This document shows, in pieces, positions 1 through 12,825 of a stretch of DNA of 64,000 nt; positions within the stretch are counted from its first letter, which is position 1; each line of letters opens with the position of its first letter. This DNA comes from Tetmemena sp. SeJ-2015. Lineage: Eukaryota; Ciliophora; Spirotrichea; Sporadotrichida; Oxytrichidae. The notes under the pieces are model-generated. The model did no database searches and had not been told where the DNA came from. It saw nothing but the letters and a program-made list of their open reading frames with translations. Position numbers and translations under genes: made by a program. The stretch is taken from positions 94,891 through 158,890 of the forward strand of contig JAJKFJ010022743.1 of the NCBI GenBank assembly GCA_027382625.1, in the 5' to 3' direction.

Positions 1-1737
1 ATCTATTTTAGAAATATCCATGAGGAAATTAACATCGAAATAGTTCAAGATATTGTAGATCATTCCCACTAGTACAAATAGAGCAGAATTCTCAAAATCA
101 GTCAGCTAAATATCCATCGTTCTAAACTCTACTCTCCAACCAATTTTTGAGTCTGCAGAAGGAGGAGGCTTGAAACGCATAGAGTTCCAATTTGTTGACT
201 GCAGGTTTTCAAAGTGAGCGGTGGTTTACTCATCATCAAATTTGGATTCATCATGCTCATAGTCATAAGTTGGGATTGGATCTCTGACGAAAAGAGAAGC
301 TATATGAAAAGCCAGTCTTTCATCTACACCTTGGTTTTATAAGTATTCCATATGCGCTGGATTAACTTGGTACTGTGGTGTATTCATGTATCGCTGTTTG
401 ACATATTGATGATTGGAGATGTAGTGATTCGTAGTGCTATATCTTGACTTGTGAATGTAGAATGGACTTTCAGGATTCCTCTCTTCAGGTTTTCTATCAT
501 CTACTGATTGAGAAATAACAGTCCATCTCAAGTCTATGCCAGAGACTTTTCCCTTGAAAAATGGAGCATTTTGAGAAAGTGCAGCTAAGATGGAAGTAAA
601 TGGTAGAAACATGTCATGGATGTAGCGTGAGTGGTTTAATGAAAGAGCTTCAAAGGTTACCTACAAGCAGCTGTTTCCCATTCCGCTGTGCATCGAATCT
701 TGATATATTTCTCCCGCAAATGGCTCATCATCGGTTATAGAAGTCATTAAAATAAAAATTATTTCTATGATCATGTTAGTGTTCACATCCTGATAAAGAG
801 GTAAAATAATTACCAAACTGATTTTTCATATAAAAGTTTAAATTATTTTATTCTGATACACACCTTATCTCCCCTTCTTTATCTAATTGAAAGCATGAGA
901 CCGGGGAACCTTGGATGTGGATTTTCGGTTGAATCTATTGTGAACTTAGAAAGAGAATACTTGTTAACTTTCTCTAAATCTCCGTTGTTTAAAATATAGC
1001 AAAGAGTTATCTTAAGAACAAACTTTAAGAGTATTTATATAAATAAATATAGATGTTTCTCTTAATCTCTTCTTTGAGCGCTTCATCGTTAAGTATTATG
1101 TTATCCTTTAAGCCAAGTATTACTGGAGTGGCCACTGAGAGCAGCTTGATATTTTTCTCAGAAAAGAATTTGGTCAAAACTTCACGCCTAAAAATAGTCT
1201 TATTTTATGAAATTCTTAAAAGTTGATTCTAATAGACAATCTGAATATCATTTAAAGGATAAAACAAGCAACTTATTTTCTTCTTCTTAATGATTTTTCC
1301 TCACTTACCTTCTCTATAGTTTGGGGAAGCAACTCAATAATTCCAATAAATCTTTAGTCGAGCCATAGGGATCAGTAGGCACTGCCTCCACCATCCAATT
1401 TCCAAACTCCGGGTGCAATGTGATTTCGGGGTGGTCTGGATATCTTTCAGCAAACTCGTGAATAAGATCAAACCCCTCAGTACTCAGGTATACCTTTTTC
1501 TCTTCGTCATCAAATATGACCAATGTGTATTCCAACTCCTCGCCACAGTGCAGTTCTGAGGATATTATAAATTTATTTATGCTGATGCACACAGAATAAA
1601 ATGGATGAAATGTCTCTATGTTTGTGAGCGCTGAAAATGTGCACAAATTATTTTAGACCGTGCATTTTATATTTTTCGCAAAGATGTGAATACTCCTCAT
1701 AGGTCATCAAGCGACCCATGATGGTCAGATAAGCCAT
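1..1737 (-). CDS. GCLC: Glutamate-cysteine ligase catalytic subunit (partial, C-terminus outside window)
   Basis: This enzyme makes gamma-glutamylcysteine, the first and limiting step of glutathione synthesis. Read with TAA/TAG as Gln, the minus strand gives GCLC blocks in the right order: HGLKQFVHIF near the N-terminus, then [17 protein letters not shown] and [19 protein letters not shown] (about 1330-1540), [18 protein letters not shown] (about 880), GMGNSCLQVTFEA (about 650), [15 protein letters not shown] (about 480-530), [15 protein letters not shown] (about 260), and [18 protein letters not shown] with [10 protein letters not shown] (about 90-180). The ATG at 1737 is the first in frame and gives a natural start. 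The gene holds one GT...AG intron (about 1174-1308) and three pointer-flanked inserts (742-780, 809-852, 1557-1608) whose removal restores the family alignment. Roughly the last third of the protein lies beyond the window edge. Family assignment is firm; exact exon ends are inferred. Confidence 0.93.
742..780. other. IES in GCLC, pointer ACT
   Basis: In the gene's reading direction ACT occurs at both ends of a 36-nt AT-rich insert with no GT...AG borders. Deleting one ACT plus the insert joins DVNT to SITDDEPF in frame and removes a hydrophobic stretch that GCLC does not have. Confidence 0.8.
809..852. other. IES in GCLC, pointer AAT
   Basis: An AT-rich insert flanked by AAT in the gene direction sits between the codons for [10 protein letters not shown] and ILPLYQDVN. 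Its removal restores the GCLC alignment and the frame. Confidence 0.8.
1557..1608. other. IES in GCLC, pointer TCA
   Basis: TCA in the gene direction flanks an AT-rich insert between HKHRDIS and [10 protein letters not shown]. Removal restores the frame at the conserved GEELEYTLV block. Confidence 0.8.
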
Positions 1738-1872
1738 AATAAATCTTAAATCAAACTTCAATTAAATCTGATTTACTCTTCCTCGTCACACCTTTAAATC
1801 CAGCACATTAAGAGAGATCAATGTGAATGATTAAGATATCATTAACTGGAAAATACCATACTTTGATAGATG

Positions 1873-2534
1873 TCACTTCTTTTTCTTCTTTTAGTCTTGT
1901 GGCGCTTCTTGAGAGACTTTACTTGGTTGAGGTTTCTGTTTTATCTTTTCAGGGATATTCTTAGTTGCCTTTTAAGCTTATGGAGTTTCAGTTGTATTTT
2001 GATTATTAGAATCTGAATCTGAGGTGGGTTACGTTGTTGACGATTCAACCTTGGTTCCTTGAGAGTCAAAGCCCTTAATGAGTTCAAGTCCCGCAATAAC
2101 CACTAGTATCAACAGGGCCTCCTGCATTTTTTGAGCATCCCCAATAAAGAAGGGTGCTTAGTAGTCGGCGTAGAAAAACCAGAGAGAGAAACCCAGAATG
2201 TAAATCATTGGTTTGATAGTCAAGTGGTAATTCAGCAAAGCTATTCCAGACATGCGAAGCAGCATCAGAGAAAATAGTCTGCTCACTGTAGTTTGATATT
2301 GCATCACTGCACTTAGAATCTTGTGTTAATCTATGAACACCCACGAAGATGCTGCTCTCAAATGCACACTCACTCTGTCTACAATCAGTGAAGGAGTGTC
2401 ACTGTTGAATACCAGAATCTCAGTTGCTGATTTCAGGATCCCAGCCAAGATCATCAAATATATTTGCTAATTAAATTTGAGATCAATAGTCTGACAACAA
2501 AGAGAAATACACTCTAGTTTGAAAAATAGCCCAT
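1873..2534 (-). CDS. Small multi-pass membrane protein, unrecognised
   Basis: After removal of one IES (2448-2485, pointer TGATCT) the minus strand reads from ATG at 2534 to TGA at 1873 with no other break, giving about 210 residues. The N-terminus (FLFVVRLLILAGILKS) and two central stretches (MIYILGFSLWFFYADY and ALLILVVIAGLELI) look like membrane segments. The tail, about 65 residues, is polar and rich in Q, S, T, N and K, and ends in a lysine run. I do not recognise the family. The gene stops 135 bp upstream of the GCLC start on the same strand. It could be an organellar or ER membrane protein; nothing in the sequence decides this. Confidence 0.6.
2448..2485. other. IES with 6-bp pointer TGATCT
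   Basis: The hexamer TGATCT (gene direction) occurs at both ends of an AT-rich insert that carries an in-frame TGA. Removing one copy plus the insert joins VVRLLI to LAGILKSATE. Confidence 0.8.
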
Positions 2535-2668
2535 TGCTTCTAATTATAAGATTTTACAGTATTAAAGAATACACCTTCAAATATCGATAGAACAAAGATA
2601 TAATGTTTGAGTAGATTAATTAAAGAAATTTAATGGGAAATTATTAAAATTTGTCTTGAGAAAAATAG

Positions 2669-4910
2669 ATGGAAAGCACTCAGCAAATGACCACCCCAGG
2701 ATTCAACCGAGATCTTGACTCCATTTCCTCCTCCTCCTCTTTCATGTGCCACACTCCTCAATCTAGAAAATAGCCTCCTAAACTAAAGTGGATTAGATTC
2801 ATAGACATTATTAGGGATATGTAAGTCACTAAATTCCCAATTGCTGGTTGCTTAAATAAACCATTAGTCTTTATTCTACCTGGAGAAGAAGAAGAAGAAT
2901 CAAATTTCCTTTTCTTACAAAAGGCAATCAAAATATGCTTCTTCTAATTCATATTGTAATAAACAAAATTAAAAAGCAAATGTGCAAAACAAATCATTTT
3001 TATCAAATCTATTATAAAGGAAAAAGTTTAAAGAAATGATATTCTTTTCAAATTATAAAAATTAATTTTGAAAAGCTTATTATATAATTGGTGTATAATT
3101 AAAGAAGATTTTCTAAAGTCAAAGTATAGAAATGATCCGATAATTACTCCCTCAATAAAGAACCACACTGCAACTCTCTACAATGGAAAACTGTACGTAT
3201 TTGGGGGCTTTGACGGCAAGAAGAATCACAGTAACATAATGATTTTTGACACATAGACGCTCTAATGGACAAGGCCAGCTAAAATAGGAGGAAATGCCCC
3301 GCCTGGTAGAAATGGCCACACTGCCACTCTTGTCAGTAAGACTTCGCTCACTAAGATTTTATAGATTAAAATCTTTACATTTTGGGAGGCTGGTTGGGTC
3401 AAGGACCACTTGCAGCAGATGTTAAATTTACAAAAAACTAATTATTATAATGACATGCATATCCTTGATCTAGAAAATATGAGATGGCTTGACTTCCAGA
3501 CTAAAGGAATCCCACCTGGGCCTTGCAACATGCACAGTGCAGATGCTTACAATAAAAAGATCTATGTCTTCAGGGGAGGAGATGGCAAAGATTATCTAAA
3601 TGACTTGCATGAACTAGACACGCAACTAATGTAATGGAGAATCGTAGAAAAGTTAGGAGCCTGTCCTCCTCCTAGAGCTAATCACAGTTCTGCAATCATT
3701 AAAAGCAATCTTTATATATTCGGAGGATGGGATGGCTCCAAAAGATTGAACGATCTTTTCATGATCAACTTGGAAAATTAATTCTATCAAAATTATTCTA
3801 AAAATGAATATGGATTTGATGATGTGGACGCAAGTAATCGTTGAAGGCGAATCTCCGGCTCCAAGAGCAGGTATGAGTTTATGCAACGTTGGCAATGAGC
3901 TCTATTTGTTCGGAGGTTTTAATATAATTAGCATTTAAATAGTTCTGGGCCTCATGCAAATTGCTATAATGATTTGCAAATATTCGATCCTCAATAATGC
4001 AGATGGTATTAATGTGATAACTTTTCAAACCCTGAAGAGCAACCGAAAGCAAGAGCTGGTCATACAAAAACAATAGTAGACAGTCGTCTGATGATTATTG
4101 GAGGCAGTTATGGGCAGGATTATTTGAGGGATGTTTACATTTTAGACACAGATCCCCAGCCAGTTTTTGACTTCACCAAAGTTAGTGAGAGCAAACTTCT
4201 ACAAGGAATCAGAGAATACGCCAATAATGAGGAATTATCAGATGTCACGTTTATAGTTGAGGGTAAGAAGTTTCATGCCCACAAAATCATCCTCTCCTTG
4301 TTGAGGTAAGAGATTAAAAGTTTTCTGAAGTATGATGTAGTGAAAAGTTCAGAGCAATGTTTTCAACAGGAATGATGGAATCTGTTCAGCGAGAGATCGA
4401 AATAAAAAACATCAGTTACCCAGTCTTCTCCTCAATTATGCACTTCTTGTACACTGGAGTTTTTCACTTTGGTGCTGATACAGAAGGCTAGGAGCTCTCC
4501 TTAGACTATGTATTTGAGTTCCTGAGAGTATCTGATGAATACATTCTTGAAGATGTAAGCAAAAGTCTTTAACTAGAATTAAAGCAGAGCGAAGCATTTT
4601 GAAATTATCTTTCCTTCAATTAAACATCTAATCATTTTTACAGGTCAAAATGTGTTGCGAACAGTATCTCATTAACTGCCTTACAGAGGAAAATATAGAT
4701 AAGTATCACAGCTTTATGCAAATCGCAGATATGTACAACGCAGAAAAACTCAGAGAGTATTGCCAATGGTATTTCAGGCGCTTTGTTCGCAGCTAAACTG
4801 ACATCATAGAAATGGAAGACGACATCCCACAGTCAGACAGTTTTATTTCAGAAGAAAAAATTTAACCACAAGAGTAAGCACTCCTAGAGGAAACTAAAGG
4901 AGAGGAATGA
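2669..4910 (+). CDS. Kelch-repeat protein with C-terminal BTB domain
   Basis: Kelch repeats appear in order: HTATLYNGKLYVFGGFDG (about 3160-3215), HTATLV with LYILGGWLGQGP (about 3320-3405), IYVFRGGDGKDYLNDLH (about 3560-3615), LYIFGGWDGSKRLNDLF (about 3710-3760), ELYLFGGFNSSGPHANCYND (about 3900-3975) and MIIGGSYGQDYLRDVYILD (about 4090-4145). A BTB/POZ domain follows (EELSDVTFIVEGKKFHAHK at about 4230-4280, then KFRAMFSTGMMES), ending at TGA 4908-4910. Such proteins are usually cullin-3 adaptors, with the kelch propeller binding a substrate; here the BTB is C-terminal rather than N-terminal. Two IESs (3419-3452, 3922-3941) and introns (near 3335, a 35-nt one at 4307-4341, and about 4555-4644) must be removed. 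The stretch 2830-3100 is AT-rich and probably eliminated, so the N-terminal joining is uncertain. Confidence 0.85.
3419..3452. other. IES in kelch-BTB gene, pointer ATG
   Basis: ATG flanks a 28-nt AT-rich insert between GCAGCAG and ACATGCAT. Removal reads GPLAADDMHILDLE, which is a proper kelch junction. The insert has no AG acceptor, so it is not an intron. Confidence 0.85.
3922..3941. other. 17-nt IES in kelch-BTB gene, pointer AAT
   Basis: AAT flanks a 14-nt spacer. Removing 17 nt joins LFGGFN to SSGPHANCYNDLQIFD in frame. Confidence 0.85.
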
Positions 4911-4949
4911 AGACTGCCAATATTTCAAGAGATATGTAAATGTATGTTT

Positions 4950-7943
4950 AAGTTAGGATTCCTTATATAGCTTTATCAGCTATTTTCCAGATAAATGTTT
5001 ATTCACAAGAATAATTTCCTTATGTTGCAGAGAATGAGCATGATCAAGAAGTTTTCTATGATCTTCTAAGACGCCGAGATAATCGTTAAGAGTATTTCTG
5101 TAGAGAGCATCATATCTATCGAGCTCTCTATTGAAAGCATCATTTTCCCTCAGCAAATTTTGAATTTAGTCCCCAACTGGCTTTTGGATTTGCTGTAAAT
5201 TTTAACTGACTTCATCTATTTTTCTAATGACAAAGGATTTAAGAGTTTCGGCTTCTTGTTTCATAACTTAAATCTACTTTTGAATAGAATGAGGAGTTAT
5301 TTAGTTAGTATTGATTCCTCCAATTATATCATAAAACTAAAATATTGAGCATAAATTTGAATTATAGTGATGTTTTGAGTTGTGTTGTTGAAATTAGATC
5401 TAGTTGATTGCATGGCTGCGTCTTATGAGGGTCCAAATAGTGCACCTGTATCAAAGGCGGTACTATTGCCTCCAGTGATATCGAGAGACTTGAATTTAGC
5501 CTCTTACAGCTTCTTCTTAACAAGTTCAATGCCTTATCTGATATTTTCAGCAGTAGTCTCAAAACTCTTCATGCGCTTCTTGTAGTATCTTTATCCTCTA
5601 TATACTGCTGCCTAATGGAAGACTGATCCTTCTCTAGACTAAGCTTCATTTTCTTAAACTCCTCAACTGACTTCTTGAGGAATCTCTCCTTCAACTTCTC
5701 ATCATAAGACTCATGCTCATGCAATCTTGCCGAAAGAGCTTCGAAGGACTTAAGCAGCGAAATCAGTTTATGATGGTGAGTACTGAAGAAGACGTGAGTC
5801 TATCTCCACTCACTCTCATGTAGCTTAACTGTGTCGTACAGATCCTTATGAGAATCCTTCATGAATGATATCTCCTTCTTGATATAAAATAAGAGAGTAT
5901 AAATCCAAGAATTTTAAGATATTTTCTATCTCTATGGGGTCTATGCTAGGCTAGCCAATTTTATTCTGGAGCATTTTCAGTTTGTTTCTTCTATAAGGAG
6001 AAGAGCTGAGTCCCACTATAATTAAAATGTTAAGTGAAGATGAAACTACTTTTAGAGTAGGTTTGCCTGAGGGAAGAATGCTATGAAACCATATCGTTGT
6101 TGTTGATTGTGCTATTGTGTTAGTTGTGTGGAGATTTGTCCCTTTGAGTATCTTGAGGGATCCCTCCATGGATACTGCTTATGGCTGCTCTGTTCACACT
6201 TTCCTCCTTGTCTATTTAGGACTTGGAGCTACTCTCTACCTTTATCTAGTTCCCACTCATTTTAATTGAAACTCCAATAGTTGGAATAGTCTCATTCAAT
6301 CTCTTTGCTTCTAAATCTGCAACAGCTAATGCGAGGTTAGTTCCTTATTTCTCTGTGGCTCTCCTTGAAGTCAGCATTTTCTTGTCTTAGTTTGAAGAAT
6401 TGACAAGTTGCTAAAATGTCTCAGTCAATTTCTGCTGTGAAGGTATTGCATTAGGAGTCTGAGTGTGGTGCTTACCCGAGTTAGACTAACTATCATTGGG
6501 CTTTAAAAATGTGTGCTCAAATCCAGCTGGCTTGTGCTAATCGTCCTTTGATCCTCTTTTCTTTGAGAATGAATGCTCTATAGCTATAATCCCATCCTTA
6601 GTCTTCCTCTTATCCTTATAGTCAGGCAGGTCATTGGTCTACTTCTTGGAAACCTTACCATCTAAACTTGCTTTAACTAAGTCATCAATGATCTAGTCCT
6701 AGTTCTCTATAAGTTTATGAGTGGTTGTGCTATTCTTGCCATGCCTGCTATCTCTTAGAGGGTGATTCTTGGCGCTCATCTTTGATATATCCTGTGCATT
6801 TTATCTTTCATTTGCCAAGTCCATCTTATTTAGATCGTGGTAGACGTCTTCGTTGATGGAGAGTGACTGTTTATGAGGAGTTGACTTCTCCTCAACTGTG
6901 TTATTTAGCACCTCGTCTCCAAACAAGTTCTAGTCATTACTGTTACTATGGTAGTTCATCTTCTTAAAACGAGAGGGCACCTGACTGTTATTCACCTCGT
7001 CCTTCAATTCAGCTGAGTCCACATCGTCAAAAGTCTGGTCGTCCTCGTCGAAGTCGTCTCTGTTTGAGCCACTCAGCACTTCCTGCATCAGCAACTCTAG
7101 TCTGTTCATTCGCTCTGTTATCTCATTCAAAAAGCAGTAAAGACAACCGACTTCTATTCATCTATATAAGATGATTGATGGCAGAGATATCTGCCTTATT
7201 TTTGTCTAGATTCTCAACATCCACGAGCTCCGCCTTGTGCTACATCTTCTGTTATATTGAAACGTCAATGCTGCCAAGCACTTGGTCTATCTTGAGTTCA
7301 CTCTCTTTGACTATCTCCATGACTGAGCGGTAGTTGCTCTGCATGTCCTTTTTGCTGCCCTTCTCTTTCAGCTTCTTACTGGTCTCTACAGCGAATGCTT
7401 AGAATTGCTTTGTAAAACCATCTTGCAGATTCACAAATCGCTGTTCGATTGTTGCGTCGATGTGAGTCTGCAAGGAGTCCAGGTAACTTTGCAAACTGGC
7501 AGTGGTCACTAACTCATTAGATCTTCCAAGCATAGAACTCTTGTGCACCTGATCTTCAAGAATCAAATCTTAATAGACTTTGTATAAAATACTCAAGAGA
7601 GGCTATTCTCTCAAGAGATTGCTCAAACTTAAAAGAATATATTAGGTGAGGTTAAAACTAAGGACAATTTGAAACTTACATCCTGCTGTAACTTGAAGTA
7701 AGACTTCTTCACTGTTAGGAAATCAGACAGTCCATCTCCTCTCCTCATTGCAAACTATGAATCATTAATCATATTAGGATGATAACTAAGCAAACTTCTT
7801 ATGTTCTCTTGGTTGAGGTTGTCCTCGTCTAGGTTGATGAATTCTTACTGCTTCTTGCGAGTGATGCCATCATTCTTAGTACTCTTGACAGTGACCTTCT
7901 CCATGGGTTCACCCAGCTCTTATTCGTTCTTGGATTCGAGCAT
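4950..7943 (-). CDS. Long coiled-coil protein, unrecognised
   Basis: The ATG at 7943 opens a charged, heptad-rich protein (MLESKNEQELGEP...), followed by a 22-nt intron and coiled-coil segments such as LQSYLDSLQTHIDATIEQRF and ITERMNRLELLMQEVL. The middle is low-complexity and rich in S, N, Q and K (about 5950-6900); the end is again coiled (KLKERFLKKSVEEFKKMKLS at about 5650-5700; RENDAFNRELDRYDALYRN at about 5060-5150). One IES (7125-7160) is clear. Near 5592 the frame shifts by one base in a way I cannot resolve. The 3' end lies within about 60 bp of the convergent kelch-BTB gene and is not fixed. The composition suggests a ciliary or cortical structural protein, but this is only inference. 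Confidence 0.6.
7125..7160. other. IES in coiled-coil gene, pointer TGAAT
   Basis: TGAAT (gene direction) occurs at both ends of a 26-nt insert that brings an in-frame TGA. Removal joins NHLIQMN to EITERMNRLELL. Confidence 0.8.
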
Positions 7944-8146
7944 TTTTAATTCGCTAAATTTAAATTATTCTTATTTCTAAAAGAGAGAACAAATGTTGTA
8001 ACTAATCGCATAATAGTCCCAAACAAAAGTTATTAAAAAAGCTTTTCAATTACTTGCTCAGTTAACTCCAAATTTTACGCTATGAGAGGAGATGATGATG
8101 TTAATGATTATAGAATTTAATTTATTAGGAGAGAATAAAAAGCAAC

Positions 8147-11100
8147 ATGTACTCAGATGCAAAACAACTCCTAAACGAGAGATCATCCAGCTTGGGCCAT
8201 AACTAGTCAGTGACTCAGTCTAATCTGCCTACGTTTAGCGGCCTCTCTTCTCATATTTAAAGTATAATATATATGTCCTCTTTATTCCTACAGCTAGAAG
8301 AAATCATATTAATGATTTTAAATTAATAAATGGAGACTATGGTTTACAGTTTCAGGGACCTACATAGACTCTAGGCAGAGAATCGTAACAGAAACATATC
8401 AGCACTGTGCCTTAAAAATTGCAATAGACTTTTGATGCCCTTCCTAACTATAAGATAGATCCTTTAAAGTGTAAGTTTTATATCCCCAACATAAATTATA
8501 GATATCCCAAAATCAATAGAGAGGAAGGTTCATAACATATAAACACTCATTAATAACAATACAGTCTAAAAATGCATTAAGAAGGAATGCAAAAAGAGAA
8601 CTTTCAGAAGAGAGTAAGTTATAAATAAAAATCTTCTTACCCCCGATATAGTTTTTGTAAGAGGCATTTTTAAAATTTCGTGCTCAACCTAATGAGGAGA
8701 GAATTCAGGAATGTTTTTCGAGGACCTGATAAAGCCTATTCCTCTATGGATTTTACTGGCATCGGATTCATTACTTAGAATGATTTCAGGGAGTCTAGGG
8801 CTATTTAAAGTATAGGCTTATCTGCTTAGGAAATGAACGACTTTCTATTCCTCTCTAACATTTTATCTTTATGAATGATAGTGATTTATTATTTTCAAGA
8901 GTGGAATGAATTTTGACTCCTTCAAGAAGATCTTTTTCCCTCATCTGTCTTTGATTCAGGACGATGGAGATAGCGATGAGGAGCGAAGGGAGAACAAAGA
9001 AAAAGCTGACATGGTAGAAAACAAAGGAAAACAGCCAGAGATTATTCAAGAGAGGCTGAGAAAATTGGAGCGACTGTTGAAGGATAGATTCTCTAACAAC
9101 TGGGACTCGGTTCGCAAGGCATTCTTAGGGCTAGACACAGATTATGATGGCTTCATCACAGTGGAGGACATATTGCGCTACTTTGGCCAGGACAATAAAG
9201 AGTTTATCTTTAATGACTTGAAAAAGCTTATCTTGGAGAAAGACTCGACCAAGAAAGGCAAACTAGGCTATTCAGACTTTTCAAAATGGGTCGGCAACTC
9301 TATCCATCAAAGTGAGGGTTTCTATTTCAGACACGACTCTGTTAAGAATCCACAGTTTGAAAAGAACCTTGAAAATTAGTAGTCACTTACAGGATAAGAA
9401 GAACGAAATATCCACTAATCTGATGAATGAGGGACTTGAAAAGACTATCATAGAGAAGATCAGGATGCAGTGGAAAACCATAAGAAAGGCTTTTATTGAT
9501 CTGAACAAAGAGAAGACTGGTTTTATAGAAGCAACTGAGCTCAGATTTTACTTTAAGCATTGGGGGCTCTACCTCACTGACGAGCAATTTCAGTTCATCT
9601 TCGACAAATTTGACGTCGATAAGGATGGAAAGATATCCTATAAGGATTTCCATAAGAGTGTGGGCTCAGAGATCCATCCTGGTGAGACTCTTTACTTCAG
9701 GCAAGATAAGCCTCACTAGATGAGGATGAACAAGTGCCAACACAATAAATGTTGGCAACCCACTCAAGGCTATGGAAATTTCTGCTAGCTCCACAATAAG
9801 ATGTATGTAGATCAAGGCATAGAGTTTTTCTAAAACTTGTTCAAGAAAATTGGGAGTGAGAAGTGGGCTAAATTCATAGCCAAGGTTAAGGAGAGTTCTG
9901 AGTTAGATGACCACAGATAAATCTTCCTGGACAAGTTTGTTAGAATCCTTTAAGATTATGGAGTTATGCTAAGCGAGGAAAAGAAGCAGCTGTTGGTAGA
10001 CACTTTCCCAGGTCGATTCGAAGGAGAGAGGCCCAGACTTCATATTGGAAAGCTCTATGAAGTGATAGTAATTTTAGTTTTAGAGTGATTATAATTAAAA
10101 GTGAGATACAACGACAAGTTGAAGAAAATCTATGTGAAGATCTAAATGGCTGAGACATATTTATTTATCATTTGCATTGGTATGTATGTTTGACAGATGA
10201 TGATGATGTGGCTGTTGACACTAGTGGCTACACTGGCAACTTTCACAGGGTTGAGAATACCAAAAATCTTTAAAATTGCTTTATTTGCAGATATCATTAT
10301 TTCTTTAAGTGTACTCGATGGAGGAACTTGCAAAGCTAATTTTCAAAAATAACAAGCTAGTTGACATAATCAATTCAATACATTTTATACTCTATTTTGT
10401 GAATTATGGATTTGAATGAATGAGAGCGATAAAGGACATAGACAAAGAGCACAATGGTTATGTAACTAGCACTGAACTAGATGACATCCTTAAGATAAGT
10501 TACAAGCAGGAGCTATCAGATAAAAACCTTAAACTCATGTTCAAGCCGTTCGCATCAATTCAGAACAAAATCTTAATTGACTATAAAAGGTTTAGAGACG
10601 AGTTACTTACAGCCATCACTCAAATGATACAGTTTACACATGTTTTAAACTTAAATGAAGCAGCAAGATGCAATTAGAAAGGAGAACACTCTTAAATTCA
10701 ATAAACTAGCAGAACAGAAAAGAGATTTACTAGAGAGAATAAAGAACAAGGATAGAAAGATTAGGAGGCTCTCCAGTGAAATTAAGAATGAGTACTAGGA
10801 TATGAAAAAAGAATAAACTCAAATCAAGAATGAAGGTCTCTTTACTGCTTAGAATTTTCTCAATAGGAATTCCCTAACGACTAAGCAATCAACTTCCTAA
10901 CTCCACAACTAATCACTTCAAGAACTAAATGGTGATACCTAAATTCAAAATCGTATAAACTTTAACAGGATCAATTAATCTCATAACACATCAGTCTATG
11001 AAACACCTTCTAACATGCTAAATCCAAACTAGTAATAGAACTTGAAGAAAAAGTATCTTTCCAACTTCTTGATCGCTAAAAAGGAAGCAGGCAAAGATGC

Positions 11101-12100
11101 AGGCTAGCTATATTTCAGTCAAAGAAGACTCACAGACGGTTAAAGCTAAGAGCAGTAAAATTCAAACTTCAAGGAAAGTAAGGAAAGCAACAACAAAAAT
11201 CTGGCATTCTTCAACTACTCCCAAAGACCTTAAACTAATTTGGCAAATAAGTATTATAAAATATAATAAAGATTATTTCTGATTAAATCGAAGGATGAGT
11301 TCTTATGAAGGTTCTCAAAAGCTAAACTCGACTACAAATCAGAGACTTTCGTAAAACAAACTGAATGATTCATCAACTTATGGACTTGATGGTGTCTCTC
11401 CTTATTTGACTCTAGATCAATGCCGTTCCAAGGATTCTCAAACTTTCCAAACCAGGAATAAGTAAACAGATTATACAAGTTTGGAATAAGGCACAAACAA
11501 CAAATCCCACTTCTAAAGAATATCAAGCTCATTTATTAATCAAATGCCTTTGTAAGGTCGCAACTAGAATATTGGAAACAGAGTCAAAGAAGTTCAAAGT
11601 ATGAGAAGTGTCTCATAACTCAAAGACTTTAAGCCAGCATTTTTTTAAAAATTTTTTTTGATAATATATAAGCTTCGAACATGAGCTAAAGCCAAACTCT
11701 TATTGGATTCAATTAGCATTAAAATCTTTAAAGCTAGGTAAAGGGTAGACTTCAGTACGAGTGGAAAAATCTATACAGGTGTTTGAGCAACCTTGATCTC
11801 GAAAAGAGAGGTGTCGTATCTAAGAAATAATTTGAGAAAGCTCTGGAAACCACTGGCGTATTTTTGAGTAAAGAGGACTTACACTATCTGTCCGATAATT
11901 TTGGAGATAGGTCCACAACCATCAATTATGATGCGGTGAGTTAGGGACTTGGCCTTCATTCAAGCTCTCTGAGTATTATGAAGAGCACTCATGAGAAGAT
12001 TGCGAGGCTTAAGTCAGCTGGAAATTACAAAAGTGCACCTAGATCAAAGCGCAATGCTAATTACAATAGTCTCAATCTAATAAATTTCTCCCAAAAATGA
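8147..12100 (+). CDS. Large multi-EF-hand calcium-binding protein
   Basis: At least five EF-hand-like units can be read: MDFTGIGFITQNDF (about 8740), LDTDYDGFITVEDILRYFGQ (about 9140), LNKEKTGFIEATELRFYF (about 9500), FDVDKDGKISYKDFHKSVG (about 9610) and IDKEHNGYVTSTELDDIL (about 10440). A degenerate pair follows (LDLEKRGVVSKKQFEKAL at about 11790). Units are followed by a repeated block of the type IHQSEGFYFRHDS / IHPGETLYFRQDK. A charged coiled-coil region (about 10660-10850) precedes the last pair. A 52-nt intron lies after FYFRHDS (about 9343-9394), and IESs occur at 10062-10104 and 10151-10200. The stop is TGA at 12098. The repeated architecture resembles EFCAB6-like axonemal proteins, but orthology is not established. 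Confidence 0.75.
10062..10104. other. IES in EF-hand gene, pointer GTGA
   Basis: GTGA flanks an AT-rich insert between KLYE and RYNDKLKKIYVK. Excision restores LYEVRYNDKLKK in frame. Confidence 0.75.
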
Positions 12101-12126
12101 AATGTTAATAATAATACTTCAATCGA

Positions 12127-12470
12127 ATATGCATAATTTTAATTAGCTTGAGAGATTTAGAGTGTTGCTGAGTGAGAAAGAAATATTTTGATAGATGAGT
12201 CAATCATTATAATGCGATAATGTCATAGATCAATTATAAAAATGGCTTTATTCCCATCCTCTACTCCACTTTAAATGAAAATCACGAGAATTTTGGAACC
12301 ACTGAAAGCTAGATAAGTCTGCCTTAGTTGATGGAGCTCTATTAAGAATAGATAAGTTTCAAATAGCGATCCAAAGATAATAGGGATCAATAAAGTTTAT
12401 TTACAAACTTAATTGCGTCAATTGACAATAGTGATGAAGGAATTTTTGGCAGCGGTGTTGCAAGTAAGTG
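12127..12470 (+). CDS. Possible coding segment with EF-hand-like block
   Basis: Just downstream of the EF-hand gene the plus strand shows coding-like stretches (LERFRVLLSEKEIF; KNGFIPILYSTLNENHENFG; LMELYQEQISFKQRSKDN; ASIDNSDEGIFG) split by in-frame TGA codons. It could be a further segment of the EF-hand gene with unremoved IESs, or a separate small gene. No start is assigned. Bases 12480-12820 are AT-rich with nothing recognisable. Confidence 0.3.
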
Positions 12471-12825
12471 TAAAGAATTAGTCTTTAATAAATTTCTTGA
12501 AAGATCTTTTTCTTTAAATCAGATTCTTCAGAAGTGTAATTGATATCTGTTTTCTGTATTTAACTTGCAAATATTGATGTTAAGATTCTAAATTTTAGTC
12601 GTGGTCGACATCCTACCTTCATATAAATTTTTTAATAGTTATTGCAAAAATCTACTCCTTATCAAATTTTTATTTAAATTTTAACTTTCAAAAATTGAAA
12701 AAGGTTTTAATTTCAAATAAATTGGTGGTAATAAATATCTATCTAATTATTTGAGTATTTGAGATCTGTGATAGCAATATTAAAATTGCATTAAAGATTT
12801 TAAAGGAGGAAGTAAGTAGTCGCTG

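Noticed and set aside
2084..2344. Standard-code open frame on the minus strand
   Set aside because: It is a shifted frame over the membrane-protein gene, which reads better in the neighbouring frame with TAA/TAG as Gln.
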